Source: an uncultured Clostridia bacterium
GTDB taxonomy: Bacteria; Bacillota; Clostridia; Christensenellales; UBA1242
Length of the DNA: 64,000 bases
Assembly (NCBI GenBank): GCA_944341445.1
Contig: CALVLZ010000004.1
Coordinates: 1 to 64,000 of the forward strand
Direction: 5' to 3'
How positions within the stretch are numbered: the first letter of the stretch is position 1; each line of letters starts with the position of its first letter. Made by a program: the position numbers and the translations under genes. Positions 8,582 through 17,555 of the stretch are shown in pieces. The notes below the pieces were generated by a model. The model was given only the letters and a program-made list of their open reading frames with translations, did no database searches and had not been told where the DNA came from.

Positions 8582-9864
8582 AATTTTGCAACATAAAAAT
8601 CTGTTTCTCCAAAGTTGTATTCAATTAGTTCATCAGTGTAAACAATATTACCAATAACGTAATAATTGTTATTTAAATAAACTAAATTATTTAAGTTATT
8701 ATTTAAACTTGCAGGCACTTTGAAAATAATATTGTTGTTTGGGGTAAAAGAATTTATAATGCTAAAGTTATAATTCATATTAGAATAGTAAACTAAAATA
8801 AAATTGCTGTTTTCATTTTTAATAAATTTTACGTTGTTTAAATTGTTAACTACTTCATAACTATATAAAAAATCTCCGTGCTTACAAAATTCTGTTATGT
8901 AACTTTTTAAATTGGAGTTGTATATAACATTAATAGAATTAACATTAATTATAATTTGTATTTCTGTGGCATCATTTTTTAAATTGTAGCAATTTAAAAT
9001 TTCTAGGCTAGGGCTTAGTGTAACAAATTGAATATATTTTAAATTGGTGTTTAATATTAAATATATATTATCAGCATAATTAAAATTAAGCATAGTTGCA
9101 TCTTCAAATTTTATTTCTTGTTTTAAATTGTTTGCATTGCAAATAGTAACATTTTCATTGTTGTTAATAATTAAATAAGGTTCGTTGTTTATTTGAATGA
9201 TGTTATGATTAATCATATTTGAATTATTTATTTGATTAATAAGTTCAAAATCTTTTAAATCAAGGCTGATTTTATATATATTAATCAAATTGTTGTTTAC
9301 GCTTGAAACGTAAATATAATTATTTATTAATATAATTTCTGAAGCCAAATTTTCATCTAATGTTAAAAATTTTTCAAATTGAAAATTGTTGCAATTAAAT
9401 TGCATAATTATACATTTTGTATTTGTGTTAATTAATGCAAAAATATTGTTTGAGTAGTTGAAACATTTAACAATATTAAATTGCTCATTAAAGTTTTTTA
9501 TTGCAATTTTTTCTGTTTTGCAATTTTCGTTAACTTGCATAACAAAAAGTGATTTTGTGCTGTTGTTATTGTTTTCAAAATATTCACTGTTTGAAAGTGT
9601 TTCGCCAACTAATAATATGTTGTTATTATAAGTTGTTGAAAATTTAACATTGTCGTTGTTTTTTCCACCAAAATTATTAAATATTGAAACATTTTCTAAG
9701 TTGGAAGTTTTTGCGTTTTCATAAACAAATTTTGTGTTTGAATTGTTGTTTTCATTAGAAGAATTTGAAATATTTGAAGTGCTAACATTAAAAACAAAAA
9801 ACAAACTAATTGAAATTGATAATAACAATATCACTGTTACATAAATAAAATAATTCTTTTTCAT
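8575..9864 (-). CDS. Secreted or membrane-anchored Asn-rich protein, propeller-like, unknown function
   Basis: 429-residue protein with a short basic start and a hydrophobic segment (about 6-27), acting as a signal peptide or N-terminal anchor. The rest has no further membrane segment. It is rich in Asn and consists of recurring short beta strands (patterns such as NNYYVIGNIVY, NNNIIFKVP, NNEPYLIINNN), suggesting a beta-propeller on the outer side of the membrane. No lipobox or enzymatic motif was seen. It stands alone between the HTH gene and murG, has its own terminator, and resembles the larger protein at 17554-20220 in style. Function unknown. Confidence 0.75.
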   Translation of the reverse strand: MKKNYFIYVTVILLLSISISLFFVFNVSTSNISNSSNENNNSNTKFVYENAKTSNLENVSIFNNFGGKNNDNVKFSTTYNNNILLVGETLSNSEYFENNNNSTKSLFVMQVNENCKTEKIAIKNFNEQFNIVKCFNYSNNIFALINTNTKCIIMQFNCNNFQFEKFLTLDENLASEIILINNYIYVSSVNNNLINIYKISLDLKDFELINQINNSNMINHNIIQINNEPYLIINNNENVTICNANNLKQEIKFEDATMLNFNYADNIYLILNTNLKYIQFVTLSPSLEILNCYNLKNDATEIQIIINVNSINVIYNSNLKSYITEFCKHGDFLYSYEVVNNLNNVKFIKNENSNFILVYYSNMNYNFSIINSFTPNNNIIFKVPASLNNNLNNLVYLNNNYYVIGNIVYTDELIEYNFGETDFYVAKLK

Positions 9865-9964
9865 ATATTGCTCCTTTTTTTAAATTTTATCAAATTTAAT
9901 TTGGAAAATTTTAAATTCGCAAAAATAGAACAAATAAAACAAATTGATGGTTTATTTTATAAAA

Positions 9965-9997
9965 AAATAAAAAATGTGCTACCATTTGGCACATTTT
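9965..9997 (-). terminator. Intrinsic terminator of murG
   Basis: AAAATGTGC and GCACATTTT pair around a 9-base loop, with A/T runs on both sides. The hairpin overlaps the murG stop codon. Confidence 0.75.
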
Positions 9998-11043
9998 TTT
10001 ATTATTTTTATTATTTTTTTATTTCCATCGCTTAATCTTGAATTTTTCATATTGTTTATGTATTTAATTCTGTTATCGTATAGTCCGTTAATACTATTTA
10101 AAAGATTTTCATCCGTTATATTTTCTTGCTTTAAAACGCTTGCAAAACCTTGGTTTGAAAATGATTCTGCATTTAAAATTTGGTCACCTCGGCTTTCGCT
10201 TTTAGGCAAGGGTATTAACAACATTGGTTTAGATATTGCAAGCAATTCAAAAATTGCATTACTTCCAGCTCTGCAAATTGATAAATCGCACCAATCAAAA
10301 TAATCTTCAATATTATCAACAAATTCTAATTGAACATAATTCTGAGTTTTATTGTATTTAGGGTTTAAGTTGTTTTTTCCAACAATATGAATAATGTTAA
10401 ATTTTTGTGTTAATGTTTTTAAAACATTCCATATTGCATTATTAATTGCAACAGAACCTAAGCTTCCTCCAAACACTAAAATATTACCTTTGTTTAAATC
10501 TAAAACAGATTTATATTTGTTTGTAATTTTATTTTTATTGCCATTTAAAATGGTTTTTCTAATAGGTGAGCCTGTGTAAAAACATTTGCTATTGTTTGGC
10601 ATTGCCTCTTTAAAACTAAAGCACATTGCATTGCAATACTTTAAAATTATTTTATTTGCTAATCCAATTGAAATATCACTTTCGTGTGCAACTAGCGGTA
10701 TATTTAATTTTTTGCACGCAATTGCAACAGGAACCGAAACAAAGCCACCTTTTGAAAAAACAACATCTGGTTTAATTTTTTTTAATATTTCTTTGCTTTG
10801 TTTAATTCCTTTTAAAAGTTTAAACGGAATTAACAAGTTTTTTAATGTTATTTTTCTAATTAATTTAGCACACTCAATTTCGTAATATTCTAAATCGGTT
10901 TGATTTTTTATAATGCTTTTTTCAATTCCGTTTTTGCTTCCTATATAGTAGCAAGTGCAATCATTTTTTATTTCGTTTATTATTGCTAAATTTGGTGTAA
11001 CGTGGCCAGCGCTTCCGCCTCCTGTGAAAACTATTTTTTTCAT
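9979..11043 (-). CDS. murG: UDP-GlcNAc:lipid I N-acetylglucosaminyltransferase MurG
   Basis: Family GT28 enzyme that converts lipid I to lipid II on the inner face of the membrane. The 354-residue product has the N-terminal GGGSAGHVTPNLAI loop, SKGGFVSVPVAIACK, HESDISIGLANKI, the GGSLGSVAINNAI nucleotide loop, and the C-terminal donor site around SICRAGSNAIFELLAISKPMLLIPLPKS. Length and motifs are normal. It is transcribed alone on the minus strand with its own terminator, away from the other cell-wall genes at 5.4-8.2 kb. Confidence 0.95.
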   Translation of the reverse strand: MKKIVFTGGGSAGHVTPNLAIINEIKNDCTCYYIGSKNGIEKSIIKNQTDLEYYEIECAKLIRKITLKNLLIPFKLLKGIKQSKEILKKIKPDVVFSKGGFVSVPVAIACKKLNIPLVAHESDISIGLANKIILKYCNAMCFSFKEAMPNNSKCFYTGSPIRKTILNGNKNKITNKYKSVLDLNKGNILVFGGSLGSVAINNAIWNVLKTLTQKFNIIHIVGKNNLNPKYNKTQNYVQLEFVDNIEDYFDWCDLSICRAGSNAIFELLAISKPMLLIPLPKSESRGDQILNAESFSNQGFASVLKQENITDENLLNSINGLYDNRIKYINNMKNSRLSDGNKKIIKIIKKCAKW

Positions 11044-11358
11044 AAAACATCCTTTATTTAAATTTGTTATTATTATATGTTATATGAACTAAATTTATTA
11101 TTAATTAAAACATTTTAACTTTTAAATTTGTGTGAATAAATATGCAATATTATAACTAAATATTAACAAAAATAATTATTTGCGTTATATAAAACAACAT
11201 TTTATGATAAATGATAAAATTGCTTTAAGATTAAATAAAAGCTGTATTTTAAATTAAAATATGTTTATATTAATTGAAATAGTGTTCGGTTTAATCGTTT
11301 TATTTTTTTAAAAGTTTATGTTATAATAGTTCGAATTGTAGATATTTTGGAGGTTGTT
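11044..11358 (+). promoter_or_regulatory. Divergent murG-parE intergenic region with parE promoter
   Basis: About 315 bases without a gene. Near its right end an extended -10 element TGTTATAAT (11319-11327) follows a weak TTTATT-type -35 at 11299. GGAGG at 11349-11353 is the parE ribosome site. The remainder is AT-rich with no convincing hairpin or small ORF. Confidence 0.6.
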
Positions 11359-13347
11359 TTGGCTAACAATAGTTATAATAGTAAGGATATTTTAGTTTTA
11401 GAAGGTTTGGATGCTGTTAGACTAAGACCTGGTATGTATATTGGAACAACAGGAAGCAAAGGTATGCATCACTTGCTTTGGGAAATAGTTGATAACTCAA
11501 TTGATGAAATCAGTAACGGTTATGGTAATAAAATTGAAATTATTATGCACAAAGATAATTCAATTACTGTTTGCGATAACGGAAGAGGAATACCGGTTGA
11601 TAAGCACCCTAAGTTGCATGTTAGTGGTGTTGAAGTTGTTTTCACACAATTGCACGCAGGTGGAAAATTTAATAATGAAAATTATGCTTATTCTGGTGGT
11701 TTGCACGGAGTTGGTGCAAGTGTTGCAAATGCACTTAGTGAATGGTTGGAAGTAACAGTTTATAAGGAAGGTTTTGAATATAACATTAAATTTGCTTCCA
11801 TTGAAAAAACAAAAGGCAAAGTTTCTGGCGGTGTTCCACAAACTGACTTAATTAAAGTTGGAAAAACAAAACTAACAGGAACAAAAGTTACATTCTTACC
11901 AGATAAAAGAATTTTCTTTGATGAAAAATTTGATTTTGAAATTATTTCAAAAAGAGCAAAAGAACTTGCTTTTCTTAACAAAAATATAATCATCGAATTA
12001 AAAGATGAAAACCAATTAGATGAAAATGGAAATGTTAAGAGTGTTGTGTTTAATTATAAGAATGGGCTAAAAGATTTTATTACTTATTTAAATGAAGGCC
12101 AAACAACACTATATAAAGAACCAATTTATATTGAAGGAAGTAGTGATGTTGTTCAATTAACACTTGCTATTCAACACACAACAGGTTATTCTGAAACAAT
12201 TTGTTCTTATGTTAACAACATTCCAACAAGCGAAGGTGGAACGCATGAAACAGGTTTAAAAAGTGCGTTAACAAGGGCCTTTAATGATATTGCAAGGAAT
12301 AATGCACTGTTAAAAGAAAAAGATGCTAATTTGCTTGGTGAAGATTTTAGAGAAGGTATTGTTGTAATTCTTGCAATAAAAATGAAAAATGTTCAATTTG
12401 AAGGACAAACTAAAACAAAACTTGGTAATCCAGAAGCAAAACAAGAAGTTGAAAACATTGTTTACAATGCTTTAATGGATTATTCATTAACAAAGCAAAG
12501 TAAATCTGTTATAACTGAAATTGTTAACAAAGGTAAAAATGCAGCAAAAGCAAGGCTTGCAGCAAAACACGCAAAAGAGTTAACAAGGAAAAAAAATAGC
12601 GTAGATTCTTATAATCTTGTTGGAAAGTTAAGTTCTTGCACAGGTAAAAATCCTAAACTAAACGAATTGTTTATTGTTGAGGGTGATAGTGCGGGCGGAA
12701 CTGCTAAACAGGGGCGTGATAGAAGCTTCCAAGCAATATTGCCTTTAAAAGGAAAACCTTTAAATGTTGAAAAGAAACGCTTAAATCAAGTTTTAGAGAA
12801 TGAAGAAATTAAAACAATAATTTCCGCTATTGGTGCTGGAATTGGAAACGATTTTAATATTCAAAATATTAAATACGATAAAGTTATTATTCTTGCCGAT
12901 GCCGACCAAGATGGTGCGCACATAAGAGCAATTTTGTTAACCTTCTTTTATAGATATATGCGTAGTTTAATAACAGAAGGACATGTTTATATTGGCATTG
13001 CACCATTGTATAGAATTTACAAACGTAACTTTGAAAAATATGTGTATGATGAAGCGGATTTAAATAAAGTTATAAAAGAATGTGGAGTGGGATATCAAGT
13101 TCAAAGATATAAAGGTTTAGGTGAAATGAATAACGACCAACTTTGGGAAACAACTTTGGATCCATCAAATCGTGTGTTAGTTCAAGTTAGCATTGAAGAT
13201 GCTGCAGAAGCTGAAATAATGGTAACAACTTTAATGGGAGATAATATTGAAGCAAGAAAAGCTTATATTACAGAAAACGCTAACTTTAACAAAGTTGACA
13301 CAATGCTAGACAAAATAGGAGCATCAAATGAAAGAAGAAAGAAGTAG
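11359..13347 (+). CDS. parE: DNA topoisomerase IV subunit B (ParE-type)
   Basis: ATPase subunit of a type IIA topoisomerase. The GHKL domain shows VDNSIDE, DNGRGIPV, and GGLHGVGASVANALS. The TOPRIM domain shows FIVEGDSAGGTAKQGRD and DADQDGAHIRAI. Wording such as VGKLSSCTGKNP and KPLNVEKKRL fits the clostridial topoisomerase IV-like B subunit better than GyrB; many pipelines would call it gyrB. The frame opens with a TTG at 11347 that lies inside the ribosome site, so the TTG at 11359, five bases after GGAGG, is the likely start (662 residues). It overlaps parC by 20 bases. Confidence 0.9.
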   Translation: MANNSYNSKDILVLEGLDAVRLRPGMYIGTTGSKGMHHLLWEIVDNSIDEISNGYGNKIEIIMHKDNSITVCDNGRGIPVDKHPKLHVSGVEVVFTQLHAGGKFNNENYAYSGGLHGVGASVANALSEWLEVTVYKEGFEYNIKFASIEKTKGKVSGGVPQTDLIKVGKTKLTGTKVTFLPDKRIFFDEKFDFEIISKRAKELAFLNKNIIIELKDENQLDENGNVKSVVFNYKNGLKDFITYLNEGQTTLYKEPIYIEGSSDVVQLTLAIQHTTGYSETICSYVNNIPTSEGGTHETGLKSALTRAFNDIARNNALLKEKDANLLGEDFREGIVVILAIKMKNVQFEGQTKTKLGNPEAKQEVENIVYNALMDYSLTKQSKSVITEIVNKGKNAAKARLAAKHAKELTRKKNSVDSYNLVGKLSSCTGKNPKLNELFIVEGDSAGGTAKQGRDRSFQAILPLKGKPLNVEKKRLNQVLENEEIKTIISAIGAGIGNDFNIQNIKYDKVIILADADQDGAHIRAILLTFFYRYMRSLITEGHVYIGIAPLYRIYKRNFEKYVYDEADLNKVIKECGVGYQVQRYKGLGEMNNDQLWETTLDPSNRVLVQVSIEDAAEAEIMVTTLMGDNIEARKAYITENANFNKVDTMLDKIGASNERRKK

Positions 13348-15805
13348 AAAAAAAACTAAGCAAGAAGAAGTTGAAGAATTAATTCGTCAAAATGCAAATA
13401 AAGTTATTGTTAAATCAGTTGAAAAAGTTTTGCACGAAAGTATGCTTCCATATAGTGAGTTTGTTATTCTTGATAGAGCACTTCCAAGAGTTGAAGATGG
13501 TTTAAAACCCGTTCAAAGAAGAGTTTTATATTCTATGTATGAATCTGGAAACACTCCAGATAAACCTTTAAGAAAAAGTGCAAACATAGTTGGTGCTTGT
13601 ATGGGTGCATATCACCCTCACGGTGATTCTAGTATTTACGACACTTTAGTTAGAATGGCACAACCATTTAATATGGGTGAAATATTAATTGAAGGTCACG
13701 GAAACTTTGGTTCTGTTGATGGAGACTCTGCCGCAGCTATGCGTTATACAGAAAGTAGGTTATCTCCAATTGCTTTGGAAATGTTAAGAGATATTGAAAA
13801 AGACACAGTAACTTGGAGTTTAAACTATGATGATAGCAGACAAGAACCAGAAATGTTGCCGGGCAGATTTCCTAACTTGCTTGTTAATGGTGCAACAGGA
13901 ATTGCAGTTGGTCTTGCAACAAACATACCAACACACAATTTAAAAGAAAGTTGCAATGCCGTTATTGCATATATTGATAATCCAAATATTGATATTGATA
14001 GTTTAATGAAAATAATTCCTGGTCCTGATTTTCCAACAGGTGGATACATTCTAAAAACAAGTGAATGTAAACAAGTGTTTGAAACAGGTAAAGGCAAAAT
14101 TATAATGCGTGCAAAACTTAATGTTGAAATTTCTGATGACGGCAAGAAAAATATTGTTATCACTGAACTTCCATATCAAGTTAATAAAGCGGTTTTATTG
14201 CAACGTATTGCAAAATTAAGCGAAGATGATTCAAACGGACCTTTAAGTTATATTTACACTGTTGTTGATGAATCTGATAGAAGCGGTATGCGTGCAGTTA
14301 TTAAACTTAAAAAAGATGCAAATGTTAACGCAATTCTTGCAAGCTTATATAAAAACACAGATTTGCAAAAAACATTTAATGCAAACATTGTTGCAATTGC
14401 GGATGGCAAACCAAAAGTTTTAAGTTTAAAAGATATTTTGGAATACTATGTTAAATTCCAAGAAAAAGTTATTTATAATAGAACAAAGTTTGATTTAGAC
14501 ACTTGCACAAGAAGAGCACATATTTTAGAAGGTTTGTTAATTGCAATTAATAATATTGATGAAGTTATTAAAATAATTAAAAAATCTAAATCAACAGCAG
14601 AAGCAAAAAGTTCACTTATTGAAAGATTTAATTTAAGTGAAATTCAAGCACAAGCAATTCTAGATATGAGGCTTGCAAAATTAACAAGTTTGGAAGTTGA
14701 AAAAATAATTGCAGAACTTGAAGAATTAAGAAAATTAATAGGTGAGTATCAATCTATTTTATCTTCTAACAAAAAGGTTAAACAAGTTATTAAAAAAGAG
14801 TTAACCGAAATCAGAAATAAATATGGATCTGAAAGAAAATGCGAGTTTATTGATGAAGAACTAGAATCAACAGAACAATTGGTTCAAGCAACTTTTGATA
14901 ATGCTCAAATCAACTTAGTTTATAGTGCTGGTGGAACACTTAAGGCAATTCCTCAAAAAAGTTATAATTTAAGCACAAAAGAATTAAGCGTTAATCCTTC
15001 TGTTTTTGAAGTGCCGGTTATTTCTTTTGAAACAAACCAAAGTGCAACAGAACTTGTGTTCACAAATTTAGGTTATTGCCATAGGTTGCAACTTTCTAAA
15101 TTAGAGTTAGCAAAATTTAAAGATAAAGGCACAATTCCAAGTGTATACATTAAAAATTTTGAAAAAGATGAAATTATAATAAAAATGTTAGAAATTGATG
15201 AAACTATTAACGCAACTTTAATTTTCACAACAAAACAAGGTATGTTAAAAGTAACAAACACAAGCGAATTTATTTCTAACAAACAAACAATTCAAGCAAT
15301 AAAACTAAGAGAATATGATGAAGTTGTTAACGTTGAATATAATAATGAAAATTACAACATTGCAATGTTCACAAAGAATGGTATGGCGTTAATCACAACA
15401 AAAGATGATATAACACCAACTGCAAGAGTTGGCTTAGGTGTTAAAGGTATTGCTTTAAATGATGGTGATTATGTTATTGCATCATATTTAGTAAAACCTG
15501 GCGATGCTTATGCAATTATTCAAAACAATGGTTTTGCAAAAGTTATAAAACAAAATGAGTTAAGTATACTTGCAAGAAACAGAAAAGGAACAAGATATTT
15601 AGCTAATAAAAATGGCTTGCAAGCAACATTAGTAACAATTTTAGATAGACTAACTAATTATGTTGTTGTGGATAGCAACGATAAATTTGTTTATGTTGAA
15701 TGCAAAAAACTTGCCTTAGATAATAGAAACGGCTTAGGCAAAAGCGTGTTACCAAGCAAAAAAGAAAATGCAATTAAAAATGCATATCCATATTGCATTA
15801 ATTAG
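13328..15805 (+). CDS. parC: DNA topoisomerase IV subunit A (ParC-type)
   Basis: Breakage-reunion subunit partnering the preceding ParE. The 825-residue product has FVILDRALPRVEDGLKPVQRR, the quinolone-resistance region with YHPHGDSSIYD, and the catalytic Tyr in AAAMRYTESR. The C-terminal half has six propeller-like blades (TARVGLGVKGI, ARNRKGTRYLANK) but no canonical QRRGGKG GyrA box, which agrees with ParC. The start lies within the end of parE, so translation is coupled. A strong terminator follows the stop codon. Confidence 0.9.
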   Translation: MKEERSRKKTKQEEVEELIRQNANKVIVKSVEKVLHESMLPYSEFVILDRALPRVEDGLKPVQRRVLYSMYESGNTPDKPLRKSANIVGACMGAYHPHGDSSIYDTLVRMAQPFNMGEILIEGHGNFGSVDGDSAAAMRYTESRLSPIALEMLRDIEKDTVTWSLNYDDSRQEPEMLPGRFPNLLVNGATGIAVGLATNIPTHNLKESCNAVIAYIDNPNIDIDSLMKIIPGPDFPTGGYILKTSECKQVFETGKGKIIMRAKLNVEISDDGKKNIVITELPYQVNKAVLLQRIAKLSEDDSNGPLSYIYTVVDESDRSGMRAVIKLKKDANVNAILASLYKNTDLQKTFNANIVAIADGKPKVLSLKDILEYYVKFQEKVIYNRTKFDLDTCTRRAHILEGLLIAINNIDEVIKIIKKSKSTAEAKSSLIERFNLSEIQAQAILDMRLAKLTSLEVEKIIAELEELRKLIGEYQSILSSNKKVKQVIKKELTEIRNKYGSERKCEFIDEELESTEQLVQATFDNAQINLVYSAGGTLKAIPQKSYNLSTKELSVNPSVFEVPVISFETNQSATELVFTNLGYCHRLQLSKLELAKFKDKGTIPSVYIKNFEKDEIIIKMLEIDETINATLIFTTKQGMLKVTNTSEFISNKQTIQAIKLREYDEVVNVEYNNENYNIAMFTKNGMALITTKDDITPTARVGLGVKGIALNDGDYVIASYLVKPGDAYAIIQNNGFAKVIKQNELSILARNRKGTRYLANKNGLQATLVTILDRLTNYVVVDSNDKFVYVECKKLALDNRNGLGKSVLPSKKENAIKNAYPYCIN

Positions 15806-15812
15806 AAATATA

Positions 15813-15846
15813 AAAAAAACGGCATAAATGTGTGCCGTTTTTTTTA
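15813..15846 (+). terminator. Intrinsic terminator of parEC
   Basis: AAAACGGCA and TGCCGTTTT pair around an 8-base loop and are followed by a run of T. It starts within ten bases of the parC stop. Confidence 0.88.
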
Positions 15847-16043
15847 TCATAATTTTAAAAAAAACTTAGTATAATTTAATGTATTTGTTTGTTATTTGTA
15901 ATACAAAAAAATGTATAATATTATCATTTTTTCTAATTACTAATATTTTATATAATTCGACAAATATGTATAAAACAAGCCATTTTTTAATAACTGTTAT
16001 GCTTTTAAATTTGGCCAATAAATTATATTATTAGGAGTGTAAT

Positions 16044-16808
16044 ATGAAGTTTTTAGTTGTTAAAAGTAAAACTATTAAAATTGCATTATTACTTATATGT
16101 GTTGCCATACTTTTATCTATTAGTTATAACGGCGCAACATCTGCAAGTGTGTTTTTTGGAACAGCTCCAAGAAAAGTTCCTATTTATTCTGTTGACACAA
16201 CAAATAAACAAGTTGCAATAACATTTGATACTGCGTGGGGAGCAGATAAAACAGAAGGTGTTTTGAAAACATTAAAAGAATTTAATGTTAATGCAACATT
16301 TTTTATGGTTGGCTTTTGGGTTGAAAAATATCCAGAATTGGTTAAACAAATTAATGAACAAGGAATTGAAATTGGAACACACAGCAACACTCATCCAGAT
16401 TTTGTAAAACTTTCAAAAGAAGATATGCGTTTAGAATTAGATTCTTCAATTGAAAAAATTGAAAAAATAACAAATAAAAAGGTTGAATTATTTAGAGCTC
16501 CATACGGAAGTTATAATAATACAATGTTGAATTTGTGCGATGAATTGAATTTAAAAACAATTCAATGGGATGTTGATACGCTTGATTGGAAAGGACTATC
16601 TGCAATGGAAATAACAAACAGGGTTATTAACAATGTTAAAAATGGTTCAATAATTTTGTGCCACAACAATTCGGACCACATATTAGACGCATTGCCTTTA
16701 ATATTAGATAGACTTAATAAAATGGGCTATAAAGTAACAAGCGTTGGCGATTTAATTTATAAAGATAATTACCAAATAGATAATTTAGGAATACAACACA
16801 AAAAATAA
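16044..16808 (+). CDS. Polysaccharide deacetylase, PdaB-like
   Basis: NodB-fold deacetylase of 254 residues with an N-terminal membrane segment (about 12-30), so it probably acts outside the membrane. Metal and catalytic motifs are TFDTAWGADKT, the HSNTHP metal-binding histidines, and FRAPYGSYNN. The TFDxxWG form of motif 1 and the overall wording are typical of PdaB, a sporulation-linked deacetylase of spore cortex peptidoglycan; a general cell-wall deacetylase is the alternative. With the SigK-like factor at 38.4 kb it hints at sporulation. GGAG precedes the ATG. Confidence 0.88.
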   Translation: MKFLVVKSKTIKIALLLICVAILLSISYNGATSASVFFGTAPRKVPIYSVDTTNKQVAITFDTAWGADKTEGVLKTLKEFNVNATFFMVGFWVEKYPELVKQINEQGIEIGTHSNTHPDFVKLSKEDMRLELDSSIEKIEKITNKKVELFRAPYGSYNNTMLNLCDELNLKTIQWDVDTLDWKGLSAMEITNRVINNVKNGSIILCHNNSDHILDALPLILDRLNKMGYKVTSVGDLIYKDNYQIDNLGIQHKK

Positions 16809-16847
16809 ATGTTCTAAAAAAATACAATATGGTTAATGGAGGAAAAC

Positions 16848-17525
16848 ATGAATTTTGAACATATGAACAATAATAAAGTAACTTTTTGCGGGGAAATAGT
16901 TGAATCTCCAAAATTTAGTCACGAACTTTATGGTGAAGGTTTTTACGAAGGATTAATTAAAATTAAAAGATTAAGTGAAACTTACGATTTAATTCCAATT
17001 ACAATTAGCGAAAGATTAATGAATAAACACAATTTTGAAGTTGGAAGTGTTATTGCAGGAGTTGGTCAATTTAGAAGTTATAATAAAATTGAAAATGAAA
17101 AAAGCAGATTAATGTTAACAATTTTTATAAGGGAATTGGTTGAAACAAGTTTGGTACAAAATCCTAACGAAATTATTTTAACAGGTCATATTTGCAAGGA
17201 ACCAATTTTTAGAACAACACCTTTCAAAAGAGAAATTTGTGATGTTTTACTTGCTGTTAACCGTAATTATAATAAAAGCGATTATTTGCCTTGTATTTGC
17301 TGGGGAAGAAATGCAAGATATTGCAAAGATTTGCAAATAGGAGATAAAATAACAATTCACGGAAGAATTCAAAGCCGTGAATATCAAAAGAGAATTGATG
17401 AAAATATTGTTGAAACAAAAACTGCATATGAAATTTCAATTAATAGAATTATTAACGAAAATAACAATTCAGAAAATATTTTTAATGCAGAAAAAATTGA
17501 GTTAAAAAAGGATATGTGGGCTTAA
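16848..17525 (+). CDS. SSB-like protein with two OB folds
   Basis: 225-residue protein with two tandem single-stranded-DNA-binding-type OB folds. The first is about residues 10-105 (KVTFCGEIVESPKFSHE to IFIRELVET). The second is about 110-205 (NEIILTGHICKEPIFRTTP, ICDVLLAVNRNYNKSDYLPC and the WGRNARYCKDLQIGDKI turn). Ordinary SSB has one OB fold and an acidic tail ending in DDIPF; this protein lacks that tail. It is probably an accessory ssDNA- or nucleic-acid-binding protein found in Clostridia. GGAGG at 16838-16842 supports ATG 16848 over the ATG at 16836 that overlaps it. Confidence 0.82.
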   Translation: MNFEHMNNNKVTFCGEIVESPKFSHELYGEGFYEGLIKIKRLSETYDLIPITISERLMNKHNFEVGSVIAGVGQFRSYNKIENEKSRLMLTIFIRELVETSLVQNPNEIILTGHICKEPIFRTTPFKREICDVLLAVNRNYNKSDYLPCICWGRNARYCKDLQIGDKITIHGRIQSREYQKRIDENIVETKTAYEISINRIINENNNSENIFNAEKIELKKDMWA

Positions 17526-17555
17526 AAAAAATGAAGTGTAAACTTCATTTTTTTT
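17525..17555. terminator. Bidirectional terminator between convergent genes
   Basis: AAAATGAAGT and ACTTCATTTT form a perfect 10-base stem with a GTAA loop flanked by A and T runs. It sits between the convergent stops at 17525 and 17554. Confidence 0.88.

Noticed and set aside
11276-11294. Possible LexA box before parE (GTTCG half-site at about 11284)
   Set aside because: Only one half-site is intact; the left half and the central RNRY positions do not fit.
11359-15805. Calling the gene pair gyrB-gyrA
   Set aside because: The A subunit lacks a QRRGGKG-type GyrA box and both proteins read like clostridial topoisomerase IV. ParE/ParC is preferred, though a gyrase role cannot be excluded without the rest of the genome.
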